From Lewinellaceae bacterium (GTDB taxonomy: Bacteria; Bacteroidota; Bacteroidia; Chitinophagales; Saprospiraceae): 64,000 bases of DNA. The notes below the pieces were generated by a model. That model made no database searches, was not told the origin of the DNA, and was given only the letters and a program-made list of their open reading frames with translations. The stretch is from positions 372,001-436,000 of the forward strand of contig JACJYD010000001.1 in NCBI GenBank assembly GCA_020636275.1. The letters run 5' to 3'. Shown here piece after piece: positions 1 to 9,267 of the stretch. The position numbers were made by a program, and so were the translations under genes. How positions within the stretch are numbered: position 1 is the stretch's first letter; every line of letters starts with the position of its first letter.

Positions 1-1119
1 CGGATGACCAAGATCCTCGAAGACCTGGACCAGACCACGGTGCTCAGTCCTGAAAAGCGAGACCAATTGACCGGCGAAGTGCGAATGGCCAGGGGATGGA
101 CGATGTTCTTCCTCCTCCACATGTATGGCCCGGTGCCTGTCATCCTCGATCCGGCCCTTATCGGTACAGATGCCGAGGCAGATCAGACCCGGCCTTCCGA
201 AGAATTTTTGGCCAATGCGATCACGGCCGACCTGCAATACGCCGCCGACCACCTCCCGGTCGCTCCGGATCAGTACGGACGGTTTAACAAGGGCCTTGCA
301 CTGGGCACCCTGATGCGCCATTACCTGATGCAGAACGAATGGGGTAATGCCGAAGCAGTGGGACGGCAGCTGCTCGAAATGGGCTACTCCTTGGTGGCAG
401 ATTATGCCAGCCTGTTTCGCACCGCCACCGAGCGCAACAGCGAAACAATCTGGGCGGTGTCCTGCGATGTCAACGCCTCGGGCGATAATCTCGAAGGGAA
501 TTTCAACGCCTGGTCATATTACTGCTACCCCAACAATATGCCCGGAATAAAGACAGGAGAAGGCTGGGGGCCGGGCGTGGGTGTCTTCACGGTTCCCTGG
601 GAATATTACGATACTTTTGACGACAATGACGCACGCAAAGCCCTGCTCATTCCGGAATGGACCACCAAGAACGGTCAGTTAAAGAACAGGGATAACTACC
701 CGGGCGCCGTGGTGCGCAAATACCCGGATGAGGACGGGCCACAGTACCAGGGAAATGATATCGTCGTGCTCCGTTATGCCGATGTGCTACTGATGCTGGC
801 GGAGGCCATCAACCAGACTGCCGGACCGACCGTCGAGGCGGTGAATCTGGTCAATGAGATTCGCAACCGCGCCGGTATTGACGACCTGGGCGCAGCAGAT
901 ACAGCAAGCAAGGAAGCTTTCAATGATGCATTACTCCGCGAAAGAGGTTGGGAACTGTATTTCGAAGGGTTTCGCCGCTGGGACCTGGTGCGCTTCGGCA
1001 AATGGCCCGATGCGCTGATCGCTGCAGGAAAGAACCCGGGGCCTTCGCACCTTTTTCCCGTGCCGCAGTACGCCATCGATGTGAGTAATGGGACATTGAC
1101 CCAGACGCCGGGGTATTGA
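1..1119 (+). CDS. SusD/RagB-family nutrient-binding lipoprotein, 5' end outside window
   Basis: Surface glycan-binding partner of a SusC TonB-dependent porin; it captures oligosaccharides at the outer membrane. The frame is open to the window edge, so the N-terminus with its lipobox is missing; about 371 residues are visible of a family usually near 500. The family C-terminal block is clear: RYADVLLMLAEAIN, then LVNEIRNRAGI, then LLRERGWELYFEGFRRWDLVR close to the end. It is followed on the same strand by galactan-degrading enzymes, which points to a beta-galactan or arabinogalactan ligand. That substrate is inferred from neighbours only. SusC should lie just upstream, outside the window. Confidence 0.95.
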   Translation, partial: RMTKILEDLDQTTVLSPEKRDQLTGEVRMARGWTMFFLLHMYGPVPVILDPALIGTDAEADQTRPSEEFLANAITADLQYAADHLPVAPDQYGRFNKGLALGTLMRHYLMQNEWGNAEAVGRQLLEMGYSLVADYASLFRTATERNSETIWAVSCDVNASGDNLEGNFNAWSYYCYPNNMPGIKTGEGWGPGVGVFTVPWEYYDTFDDNDARKALLIPEWTTKNGQLKNRDNYPGAVVRKYPDEDGPQYQGNDIVVLRYADVLLMLAEAINQTAGPTVEAVNLVNEIRNRAGIDDLGAADTASKEAFNDALLRERGWELYFEGFRRWDLVRFGKWPDALIAAGKNPGPSHLFPVPQYAIDVSNGTLTQTPGY

Positions 1120-1215
1120 TAGGATGAATTTCACGAAATCCCTGGAGAAATGCAAAGAGGGTTGGGCCAAGGCCCAATTACTTCTCGTCTTTTGCGGTAA
1201 AACAAATCGACCAAA

Positions 1216-2967
1216 ATGATGAATTTCCAGATCGTTTTTTCATTTCCTATTCTCCTCCTGGGTAGTTTTTCCGCCATGGCGCAGGGATTTTATTTCGGCT
1301 CTGATCTTTCCTACGTCAACCAGATGGAAGACTGCGGGGCGGTGTACAGGGAGGATATGCAGTCAAAGGACCCTTACCAGATCTTTGCCGACCATGGTAC
1401 GAACCTGGTTAGGGTTAGGCTGTGGCTGGACCCCTCCTGGTGGCAGGAGCCGCTGGCACAACCACCGGGGGTGAAGCCGTGGTACAACGATGAGGAGGAC
1501 GTCAAAGAGACTATACAGCGGGCAAAGGCTGCAGGAATGCAGGTCATGCTCGACCTTCATTACTCCGATTTCTGGGCCGACCCGGGGAGGCAACTTGTTC
1601 CCCGGGCCTGGCTTGATGTGGCCTATGACCTTCCGGCGCTTGAGGATTCCGTATACGATTATACCCACGAACTGCTTGTGAAATTGGACAGCGAAGGATT
1701 GATGCCTGAAATTGTGAAAGTCGGAAACGAGAACAATTCCGGTTTCCTAAAGCATATACCCTCGGCCACCGGTTACGACATTATTGCGACGGTGAGCAAT
1801 AGCTGGACCCGTCATGCACAGTTGTACAACGCGGCCATTCAGGCTATCCGCGACGTGGGGCAGACGGCTTCCATCAACCCGAAGATCGCGGTCCACTTTT
1901 CAGGAGCCTTGTCCGGCCAGTGGTGGAATTTTAACAACCTGCTCAGCAAGGGCGTGACCGACTTCGACATCATGGGGTTTTCCTATTATTATGCCTGGCA
2001 TGAGGGGTCCATCGCGGAGCTTCAATCTACTGTTGCCAACCTCGTCTCTTCTTTTCCCGATTACGAGATCATGGTGGTTGAAACCGGTTATTTATGGTCC
2101 ACCCAGAATTTTGACCAATTGGGGAATATCATCTCAGAGCCCGATCCCCAATACCTGCCCGTTTGCCCGGAAAAACAACTGGAGTATATGATCGATTATA
2201 CCCGGGCAGTCATGAAAGGAGGAGGCACAGGCGTCATTTTCTGGGAGCCTGCGTGGGTGTCCACTCCCTGCAAAACGCCATGGGGGACGGGTAGTTCCCA
2301 CGATCACGTGGTTTTTTTCGACCCGGTGAACACCAATTTCATGGCAAACGGGGCCGGCGTTTGGCCGGAAGCGCCATACTACCAGGACCTGAGCACGCAT
2401 AAAATGACCTTTACAGTAGATATGACGGGGCAGGACGTGTCCAACGGGGTTTTCATCTCCGGCACAGTCACGGGTGTACAGGGAGAAATCCGGCCCATGT
2501 TCAGCCTGGGCGGAAATATTTACGGCTATTACACCTACCTGCCGGAAGGGGAAGAAGGTGGTTATTACTTCCTGAACGGAAACGACCCGGCAAACCGGGA
2601 GATGGTCCCCGAAGCTTGTGCTGAATGGATGGGCACCGACAGGAAATATACGGTTCCCAATCACGACATGACCTATGACGATATATGGGGTAGCTGCGGT
2701 CCTTCCGGCTTAAGTGATCCTCATTTCAAAAGCAGAATGAGGTTTAATCCCAACCCGGCAAATCAGGCAATAATCCTGGACTGCCCTGCTTGCGAGCCTG
2801 CATGTGTGCGAATTGCAGATATGCAAGGTAGAGTATTGGAGACCTATTACGAAGTAAAAAGTGGAGAAGCCCTGGATGTAAGCGGTCTTCCCCGGGGATT
2901 GTATTTTTTGAAATGGAATGATGGTGAATTTGCAATAGCAAAAAAAATAGTAATTGAAAGGTATTGA
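1216..2967 (+). CDS. GH53 arabinogalactan endo-beta-1,4-galactanase with T9SS sorting domain
   Basis: Endo-acting hydrolase of beta-1,4-galactan such as pectic arabinogalactan I side chains. Residues 1-22 form a signal peptide. The GH53 TIM barrel spans about 25-385, with GTNLVRVRLW near 61-70, the acid/base region VGNENNSG (E172) and the nucleophile region MVVETGY (E289), placed where the family has its two catalytic glutamates. A beta-sandwich module (about 395-500) of the kind often fused to Bacteroidota glycanases follows; it resembles CBM20/AMPK-type starch-binding folds. The last ~75 residues are a type A T9SS sorting domain (FNPNPANQ ... GLPRGLYFLKW). Expected to be secreted or cell-surface anchored. 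Two ATGs in tandem (1216, 1219) leave the start open by one codon. Confidence 0.93.
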   Translation: MMNFQIVFSFPILLLGSFSAMAQGFYFGSDLSYVNQMEDCGAVYREDMQSKDPYQIFADHGTNLVRVRLWLDPSWWQEPLAQPPGVKPWYNDEEDVKETIQRAKAAGMQVMLDLHYSDFWADPGRQLVPRAWLDVAYDLPALEDSVYDYTHELLVKLDSEGLMPEIVKVGNENNSGFLKHIPSATGYDIIATVSNSWTRHAQLYNAAIQAIRDVGQTASINPKIAVHFSGALSGQWWNFNNLLSKGVTDFDIMGFSYYYAWHEGSIAELQSTVANLVSSFPDYEIMVVETGYLWSTQNFDQLGNIISEPDPQYLPVCPEKQLEYMIDYTRAVMKGGGTGVIFWEPAWVSTPCKTPWGTGSSHDHVVFFDPVNTNFMANGAGVWPEAPYYQDLSTHKMTFTVDMTGQDVSNGVFISGTVTGVQGEIRPMFSLGGNIYGYYTYLPEGEEGGYYFLNGNDPANREMVPEACAEWMGTDRKYTVPNHDMTYDDIWGSCGPSGLSDPHFKSRMRFNPNPANQAIILDCPACEPACVRIADMQGRVLETYYEVKSGEALDVSGLPRGLYFLKWNDGEFAIAKKIVIERY

Positions 2968-3028
2968 AGGGGTTTGAGGAGGATTGAAAACCTTTTCCCT
3001 AATTCTTTAATATAATCTAGTTTGCCTT

Positions 3029-3925
3029 ATGAAAAAATTGATTTACACTTTTAGTTTTCTGCTTTTTACCGCTGTCATGCAGGCACAGCTTCCCGCCGGT
3101 TGGTTCAATTCCGACATCGGGGCCCCGGGAACGCCGGGTTCGACGATTTATGATGGAGGTACCGGTACCTTTACCCTTACGGGTACGGGCTTAAATTTCT
3201 GGGATGTTGACGACGCCCAATTTGCCTATGTACGGATCGACGGGGATTTTGAATTCACCGCGAGATTGCTCACTTTAGAAAGTATTGATGGACTGGGCGG
3301 GGCGGCCAAAGCAGGTATCGACGCCCGCAACAGTCTCGACACTGACGCGCCTTCCTTCTTGATGGCATGGGAAGACTGGGGAGGCCTGGCCATCACTTCC
3401 CGTGAAGGACCTGGCGTTACACCCGAATGGACCGGTTCCAATTTCCCGGGCGCTGATGCCATTCCCTGGTACCTGAGGGTGGTCCGCGTGGGTGATGATT
3501 TCACTGGGTACGAATCCCAGGACAGCGTCACCTGGAACGAAACCGGGGTAAAAACGATGAGCTCCATGCTCCCTACCATCTACGTGGGCCTGGCTATTTC
3601 TCCGAACAGCGACAACGTTGCTACGGCGACATTTGACGGAGTGCACATTACGGGGAACATCCTCCTTAGCGATAAGGAAACACCCAACCTGAACCATGGG
3701 TTGAGGTGCTTCCCAAACCCGACTTCGGGCGAGCTTTTTTACAACGCAGGGAGCCTGAACGCACAACAAGTGATGATATCAGACCTGAGTGGAAACGTGA
3801 TCAGCCGATATACGCAGGAGAGGGCTGAAAACCGCCTGGACGTGTCGAATCTCGCGCCGGGCATGTATCTGCTCCAGCTTGTTTCGGAAAAGGGGATGGC
3901 AGTGCAGAAATTTGTGAAGTATTAA
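3029..3925 (+). CDS. Secreted lectin-like (DUF1349-type) protein with T9SS sorting domain
   Basis: Signal peptide 1-19, then a concanavalin-like beta-sandwich of about 185 residues. Visible features are a GWFNSDIG start, the FEFTARLLTLESIDGLGGAAKAGIDAR stretch (about 73-98, typical of DUF1349 folds) and WYLRVVRVGDDF near 150-161. A T9SS sorting domain closes it (CFPNPTSGELFY ... LAPGMYLLQL). No catalytic residues are evident. Position between GH53 and the next hydrolase suggests it binds the same glycan, but that is inference. The family assignment is by overall pattern and moderately secure; the T9SS domain is clear. Confidence 0.75.
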   Translation: MKKLIYTFSFLLFTAVMQAQLPAGWFNSDIGAPGTPGSTIYDGGTGTFTLTGTGLNFWDVDDAQFAYVRIDGDFEFTARLLTLESIDGLGGAAKAGIDARNSLDTDAPSFLMAWEDWGGLAITSREGPGVTPEWTGSNFPGADAIPWYLRVVRVGDDFTGYESQDSVTWNETGVKTMSSMLPTIYVGLAISPNSDNVATATFDGVHITGNILLSDKETPNLNHGLRCFPNPTSGELFYNAGSLNAQQVMISDLSGNVISRYTQERAENRLDVSNLAPGMYLLQLVSEKGMAVQKFVKY

Positions 3926-3939
3926 AAATGGAATAAAGT

Positions 3940-3999
3940 CCTTGCTTATGAGGGGCCCGGGGACAGTTCATCTCGGACCGGAGACCCTCACAAGCAAGG
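3940..3999. terminator. Long inverted repeat after the lectin-like gene
   Basis: Arms 3940-3954 and 3985-3999 are complementary over 15 bp with one mismatch, around a 30-nt loop, 15 bp after the stop codon at 3925. There is no T-run, so it may stabilise the 3' end or separate this gene from the next one instead of acting as a classical terminator. Confidence 0.5.
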
Positions 4000-4079
4000 C
4001 GCAAAGATATTTTGGGTGATGTTTCTTCGCCTCCTGCCCATCCTATCCGGAAAATAAAACAGAAAAATCCTCATTCCTT

Positions 4080-6689
4080 ATGAACAGGCCATTCTTCCTG
4101 GTTTCCCTTCTTCTGTTTGCCCTCACGGGTTTTTCCCAGAATTCGTTCAGAGCGGTCTATCAGGACAAAAACGGCGTGATCCGGTGGACCGACGACAAAA
4201 CGGAAGTTTCACTTTTTGGCGCCAATTACTGCCTGCCATCTGCCTGCGATTACAGGGCGGCGGGGTACGTGACCGACAACCGGAAAAAGATGATCGACCA
4301 GGATATGGCCCATTTTGCACGGATGGGTTGGGATGGACTGCGGCTTTGCCTATGGGGCGATTACCAGAACACCGATTCTCTTGGCAACCTGATCGTCAAC
4401 GACCACCTGGATTTAATGGACTATCTTATTTTGAAGGCCAGGGAAAGAGGTATATACATGCTGTTGACCCCCATCGTGACCTACAGTTCCCAATGGCCCG
4501 ATGCCATGGACGATACCCTGAGTGCCCGGGGATTTTCCACCTATTTCAAAAAAGAAGAACTGGGCACCAATACTAATGCCATTATGGCCCAGCAAAACTA
4601 CCTTCAACAATTGCTGAACCACGTAAACCCCTATACCGGGGTCGCCATTAAAGACGAACCCTCCATTCTTTTTATCGAAATGATCAACGAGCCGTGGCAC
4701 CATCCGGAAGACGTGGAGGCGGCTACCTATTACATCAATAGCCTGATCTTCGCCGTGCGCACCACAGGCTGCAACAAATTGCTGTTTCACAATTACAGCC
4801 AGGATTTTCGCATGGCAGTCCCCCTTCAGAAATCTGACATCAACGGAGTTAGCTTCGCCTGGTATCCATCCGGGTTGGTCGCAGGTCACACCCTGACGGG
4901 CAATTACCTGCCCGTGGTGGACGAATTTCCGCAAATGCTGAAACCCGAACTCGCCAAAAAGAGCCGGATCGTCTATGAATTCGACAGTCCGGACATGACC
5001 AACGGCTATATGTACCCCGCCATGGCGCGGACATTCCGAGCGGCAGGGGCGCAATTCGCGGCGATGTTTTCGTACGACATGCTGGCCACGGCACCTTACA
5101 ACCTTGGTTGGCAAACTCATTATTTGAACATGGTGTACACGCCTTCCAAGGCTGTAAGCGCCATCCTGGCAGCCGAGGTCATGCGAAAGGCGCCGATGTA
5201 CAAGAACTATGGGAAATATCCCGCAAATACCACTTTTGGGCCTTTCCGCATTAGTTATGAGGAAGATTTGGGGGAAATGGTCACCGAGGAGAAATTCATA
5301 TATTCCAACGACACCCGGACCGTGGCGCCTTCGCCGGGAAACTTAAAGCAAATAATCGGTTACGGTTCTTCACCCTTGGTGTCTTATCAGGGAAAGGGCA
5401 TTTATTTTTTGGATAAGATCCAATCCGGAGTATGGCGCCTGGAGGTCTATCCCGATGCAGCGCGGGTGGGCGATCCATTCGAAACTCCTGCTCCAGGAAA
5501 GATTACAACGAGGATCATCAGCCGGCCATGGACTATGACCCTTTCGCTTCCAGACCTGGGGACTTCGTTCTCCATCGCACCCTTGAATGCGGAGAACAAT
5601 TACCGCGCTATTGCAAAAGAAGGGGAATTCATCATTGTTCCAGGGGTGTATATTTTGACGGCAGACCCCCATTTCGACCCGACTACTCTACCTGCGAAGG
5701 TGGGTCAGGTCGGTATGGACGAGTTTGTGATCCTGGAGGCTCAGCCTTTGCCCCCACAAGTGGTGCTGAAATACCGCGCAGAATATGCCATTGATAAGCC
5801 TGTAATCGTGGAGGCGGATGTGTTCGGTCAACAGGATCCCGAGTCGGTAACCCTGTTTGTCAAACCGGGCGGAAGGGGCTGGTTCCTGTCTGTTCCGATG
5901 CAAAAAGCCGGAGGCTATTCCTGGCAAGCCGAACTGGCAGGCAGGTGGGTAAGCGAAGGATGGATGGATTATTGTATCGTAGTGAAAAACGATGGGAAAA
6001 TCATCAATTACCCTTCCGGAACCGGGACGAGTCCGGCCGATTGGAGTTATTCCGGGGCGGAGACGTGGCAGTCTAAAATGGTAAGCCCTTTAACACCTTT
6101 GCGTTTGCTGGATCCGCTTGCAGACATAGATAAACTCGCCTTTACCCGGATCGGAGACGGTATTCGCTGGGGAATTTTCAGAATGCTTCCGGCCTCAAAC
6201 ACAGGCGAGGCGGCATATCGGCTTGGTCTACCGCTGAGTTACGACAGGAGCCTCGATGATTACACTATTTCCATTCCCGTTTTGGATAAGATCTATCCCC
6301 GGAAGCAAGAACTCTCCGAGGCGAAAGTGCTCGTGCTGGAAGTCCGCGGAATCAGCCAGCAACAAGAGGCTTTTGTCACCCTGGTGGAAAACGACGGCAC
6401 GAGCTGGAACAAAAAGATCAACGCCGGGCAGGATTGGGGAACCCTGGAGATACCGTTTGGTGAATTCGAATTGTCGAAAGGCGTGATGTTGCCACTTGGT
6501 TATCCCGGACGCTGGGCTTACTGGTTTACTCCTGCCGAAGGGCGTGGAGGACCAGGGGACTATGTCCGCCTGGAAAATGTCGAATGGTTGCAGTTTTCCA
6601 TCCGACCATCGGGGATGAAGAAGGAGGAAATGAATGAGGATTCATTTTTAGAAATAACAAACGCATACGTCCAATTCGGACGGGATTAA
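4080..6689 (+). CDS. Periplasmic clan GH-A glycoside hydrolase (GH5-like) with C-terminal beta domains
   Basis: Signal peptide about 1-19 (ends LTGFSQ). The TIM barrel spans about 25-390. FIEMINEPWH puts the acid/base at E204 and RIVYEFDSPDM puts the nucleophile at E300, the clan GH-A arrangement seen in GH5 enzymes. After the barrel, about 450-680 looks like beta-sandwich modules. Residues about 700-869 resemble a CBM11/CIA30-type domain (VLVLEVRG, DWGTLEIPF, WLQFSIRP). There is no lipobox and no T9SS domain, so a periplasmic location is expected. It sits between GH53 and GH35, suggesting action on galactan-derived or branched oligosaccharides. Exact family and substrate cannot be read from the sequence. 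Confidence 0.8.
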   Translation: MNRPFFLVSLLLFALTGFSQNSFRAVYQDKNGVIRWTDDKTEVSLFGANYCLPSACDYRAAGYVTDNRKKMIDQDMAHFARMGWDGLRLCLWGDYQNTDSLGNLIVNDHLDLMDYLILKARERGIYMLLTPIVTYSSQWPDAMDDTLSARGFSTYFKKEELGTNTNAIMAQQNYLQQLLNHVNPYTGVAIKDEPSILFIEMINEPWHHPEDVEAATYYINSLIFAVRTTGCNKLLFHNYSQDFRMAVPLQKSDINGVSFAWYPSGLVAGHTLTGNYLPVVDEFPQMLKPELAKKSRIVYEFDSPDMTNGYMYPAMARTFRAAGAQFAAMFSYDMLATAPYNLGWQTHYLNMVYTPSKAVSAILAAEVMRKAPMYKNYGKYPANTTFGPFRISYEEDLGEMVTEEKFIYSNDTRTVAPSPGNLKQIIGYGSSPLVSYQGKGIYFLDKIQSGVWRLEVYPDAARVGDPFETPAPGKITTRIISRPWTMTLSLPDLGTSFSIAPLNAENNYRAIAKEGEFIIVPGVYILTADPHFDPTTLPAKVGQVGMDEFVILEAQPLPPQVVLKYRAEYAIDKPVIVEADVFGQQDPESVTLFVKPGGRGWFLSVPMQKAGGYSWQAELAGRWVSEGWMDYCIVVKNDGKIINYPSGTGTSPADWSYSGAETWQSKMVSPLTPLRLLDPLADIDKLAFTRIGDGIRWGIFRMLPASNTGEAAYRLGLPLSYDRSLDDYTISIPVLDKIYPRKQELSEAKVLVLEVRGISQQQEAFVTLVENDGTSWNKKINAGQDWGTLEIPFGEFELSKGVMLPLGYPGRWAYWFTPAEGRGGPGDYVRLENVEWLQFSIRPSGMKKEEMNEDSFLEITNAYVQFGRD

Positions 6690-6750
6690 GAGGATTTTCA
6701 CCGGATCGACAGGATCATTTTGCGTCAGTTTATGGAGAAAATCAATTCCA

Positions 6751-9210
6751 ATGAAAAATATACAAACCTTCTTTTTAGCCGTTTTTTTATTTTTCTTATC
6801 CAATACTATTTTCTCTCAAAGAACATACGAAATTGACTTGAATGTGCCGGAGATGTCCATACGTTCCGGGCATTTGAATTTGGGAGGAAAGGGGCCGAAC
6901 GGCGAAGAGATTTCCGTAAATAATTATTTCGTCTCGCTCAACGGCAGGCCTTTTATTCCGGTTGCCGGGGAATTTCATTTTTCGAGATATCCGAAACAGT
7001 ATTGGGACGAATCGCTCAAAAAAATGAAAGCAGGGGGCATCAACGTGGTGGCGACGTATGTTTTTTGGAATATCCATGAAGAAAAACAAGGGCAATTCAA
7101 CTGGAGCGGCAATCGCGACCTGGCCAATTTCATCCGTTTGTGCGCCAAAAACGGATTATTTGCCATTGTCCGCATTGGCCCATTCTGCCATGGCGAGATA
7201 CGAAGCGGGGGCATTCCCGACTGGGTGCTGGGCAGTCCGGTGATTATCCGTTCCAACGACCCAGGGTATTTGGAGATGGTGGACCAGCTGTACACAGAGA
7301 TCGGTAAACAGATCCAGGGTTTGTATTTTAAAGACGGGGGACCAATAATCGGCATTCAGCTTGAAAACGAATTCCAGCATTCCGCAGCACCCTGGGGCTT
7401 GACCTATCCCGGTCAGCCACACGACTGGACGGCTTCAGAGCAGGATCTCGGCATAACCCAACAGGGAGTTGGCGTTGCAAGGACGGAAAATCCATATGCT
7501 ACCTTGGGCAGCGACCACATGGAAGTGTTGAAATCGCTTGCCAAAAAAGCCGGCTTGGATGTGCCACTGTACACGGCGACAGGATGGGGCAACGCTGCCA
7601 TCGTGGTCAATGGGTCCATTCCCGTAACCGCTCTGTATGCCTATCCGTTTTGGACGGAGAAAAAAGACCTTTCCCCGTTTTTCCTTTATAAAAATATGCA
7701 CTCCAGCCCCGACTACGCTCCGGTGAGCTATGTTGCGGAGGATTATCCTTCTTTTGCGGCCGAGCTGGGCTCCGGGATCATGTCGGTTTATTCCCGGCGG
7801 CCCATTGTGGAACAAAAGAGTCTGGATGCCATGATCAACCGCTGCCTGGGGAGCGGGGCCAACGGTTTGGGCTATTATATGTACCACGGAGGGAGCACCC
7901 CGAGGGGGGAGCAATATTTCTTTGCGGATGAGGCCTATGGGTTACCGAAGGTATCGTATGATTTCCAAGCCCCTGTGGGCGAATTCGGACAGCTTCGGGA
8001 GGGGTATCATCGCTTGAAGCTGGTGCATTGGTTTATCTCCGATTTTGGTGACCTTCTTGCTCCTATGGCTATTGTGCTGCCTGAAAACGCTAATACTTTG
8101 ACCCAGGAAAACCAAGACGAATTGAGGTACTCGGTCCGGGCAAAAGACGGAAGCGGTTTCCTTTTCCTAAACAATTTCCAGGACGATGCAGTCATGCCTG
8201 ACAAGACAGGCATTCAGTTCAGGGTCAAGAGCTCCAGGGGCGACCTGATCATCCCGGAAACTGGCAGTTTTGACCTGAAAAGCGGCGAAAATGCCATTTT
8301 TCCCTTCCATTTCGACATGAACGGAGTGCATCTGAATTACGCCACCGCCCAACTGATGATGAAAGGCGATCATCCGGCCAGCCCGTACTATGCATTTTTT
8401 GTACCGGAGGGGGTAAAGCCCGAGTTTTCTTTTGCAAGCAAAAAGGGATTAAAGATCCAGAACGAAGCGGGTTGTATTATAGAGGAGAACAAATCGCGTT
8501 GGTTGGTAAAATGTCGGGAAAATGGCCCTTCGGAATTTCGGGTGATTTTTGGGAAAAATACCATCAAAGTGCTGGTGGTAGACAAGGCCATGGCCTTGAA
8601 GGCCTGGTTGGTTTCGGTGGGGGAAGGAGAGCATCTTTTCTTTACCGATGCCACTGTTTTGCAGTGGGAAAAGGGATTCTCTATGCACAGCATGGGGCAA
8701 GAGACATGTCTGCTGGATATTTACCCCAAGCTAGGGGAACAGGCAAGTATTGATTGTTCCGCCGACGAGTTGGTCAAAATGCCGGGAAAAACAATTTTTT
8801 CCAGTTTTCGAGTTTCCTGGAACAAGGTGGAAGTTCCGTTGCAGACATACGCGATTGGGGAGCGGAAGCTGGTGGTCCATCTTCCGAAGGAGATCCCTTC
8901 TGGATTGAATGATCTTTTTCTATCGCTGGATTACGTGGGAGATACTGCGATGGGGTTCCTCGATGGGGACCTGGTTGCGGATGAGTTTTACAAAGGCATT
9001 CCCTGGAAGATCGGATTGCGGCGGTTTTATCCGGAAGCGGGGGACAAGGATTTGGTTTTTTACCTCCGGCCACTTTACAAAAACGCCACATTCCTCCCCG
9101 ACCTTGACCCGGCTGATGTACCTGATTTCGGGAAGCAGGATCAGGTGTTGACGGTGAGGGGTGTTGGGTTTGTGGCGGAATATGGATGCTGGGTATCGAT
9201 AGAGGAGTGA
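6751..9210 (+). CDS. GH35 beta-galactosidase
   Basis: Exo-beta-galactosidase that releases galactose from galacto-oligosaccharides. Signal peptide about 1-22. GH35 hallmarks follow in order: GEFHFSRYPKQYW (73-85), GGINVVATYVFWNIHE (95-110), RIGPFCHGEIRSGGIPDW (141-158, the family GPY.C.E..GG.P.W block), GIQLENEF with acid/base E207, and YPSFAAELGSG with likely nucleophile E338. About 400 further residues form beta domains. No T9SS domain, so probably periplasmic. It lies 61 bp after the GH-A hydrolase and before a sugar symporter, completing a galactan-to-galactose route. Confidence 0.93.
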   Translation: MKNIQTFFLAVFLFFLSNTIFSQRTYEIDLNVPEMSIRSGHLNLGGKGPNGEEISVNNYFVSLNGRPFIPVAGEFHFSRYPKQYWDESLKKMKAGGINVVATYVFWNIHEEKQGQFNWSGNRDLANFIRLCAKNGLFAIVRIGPFCHGEIRSGGIPDWVLGSPVIIRSNDPGYLEMVDQLYTEIGKQIQGLYFKDGGPIIGIQLENEFQHSAAPWGLTYPGQPHDWTASEQDLGITQQGVGVARTENPYATLGSDHMEVLKSLAKKAGLDVPLYTATGWGNAAIVVNGSIPVTALYAYPFWTEKKDLSPFFLYKNMHSSPDYAPVSYVAEDYPSFAAELGSGIMSVYSRRPIVEQKSLDAMINRCLGSGANGLGYYMYHGGSTPRGEQYFFADEAYGLPKVSYDFQAPVGEFGQLREGYHRLKLVHWFISDFGDLLAPMAIVLPENANTLTQENQDELRYSVRAKDGSGFLFLNNFQDDAVMPDKTGIQFRVKSSRGDLIIPETGSFDLKSGENAIFPFHFDMNGVHLNYATAQLMMKGDHPASPYYAFFVPEGVKPEFSFASKKGLKIQNEAGCIIEENKSRWLVKCRENGPSEFRVIFGKNTIKVLVVDKAMALKAWLVSVGEGEHLFFTDATVLQWEKGFSMHSMGQETCLLDIYPKLGEQASIDCSADELVKMPGKTIFSSFRVSWNKVEVPLQTYAIGERKLVVHLPKEIPSGLNDLFLSLDYVGDTAMGFLDGDLVADEFYKGIPWKIGLRRFYPEAGDKDLVFYLRPLYKNATFLPDLDPADVPDFGKQDQVLTVRGVGFVAEYGCWVSIEE

Positions 9211-9267
9211 AGGAAAGAGAACTGTAAGCTGCGTTAAACTTGCGTATAAATTCAAAATAAAATAAAG

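Noticed and set aside
1162..1177. Small hairpin before the GH53 gene
   Set aside because: A 7-bp stem with a 2-base loop is sterically poor and has no T-run.
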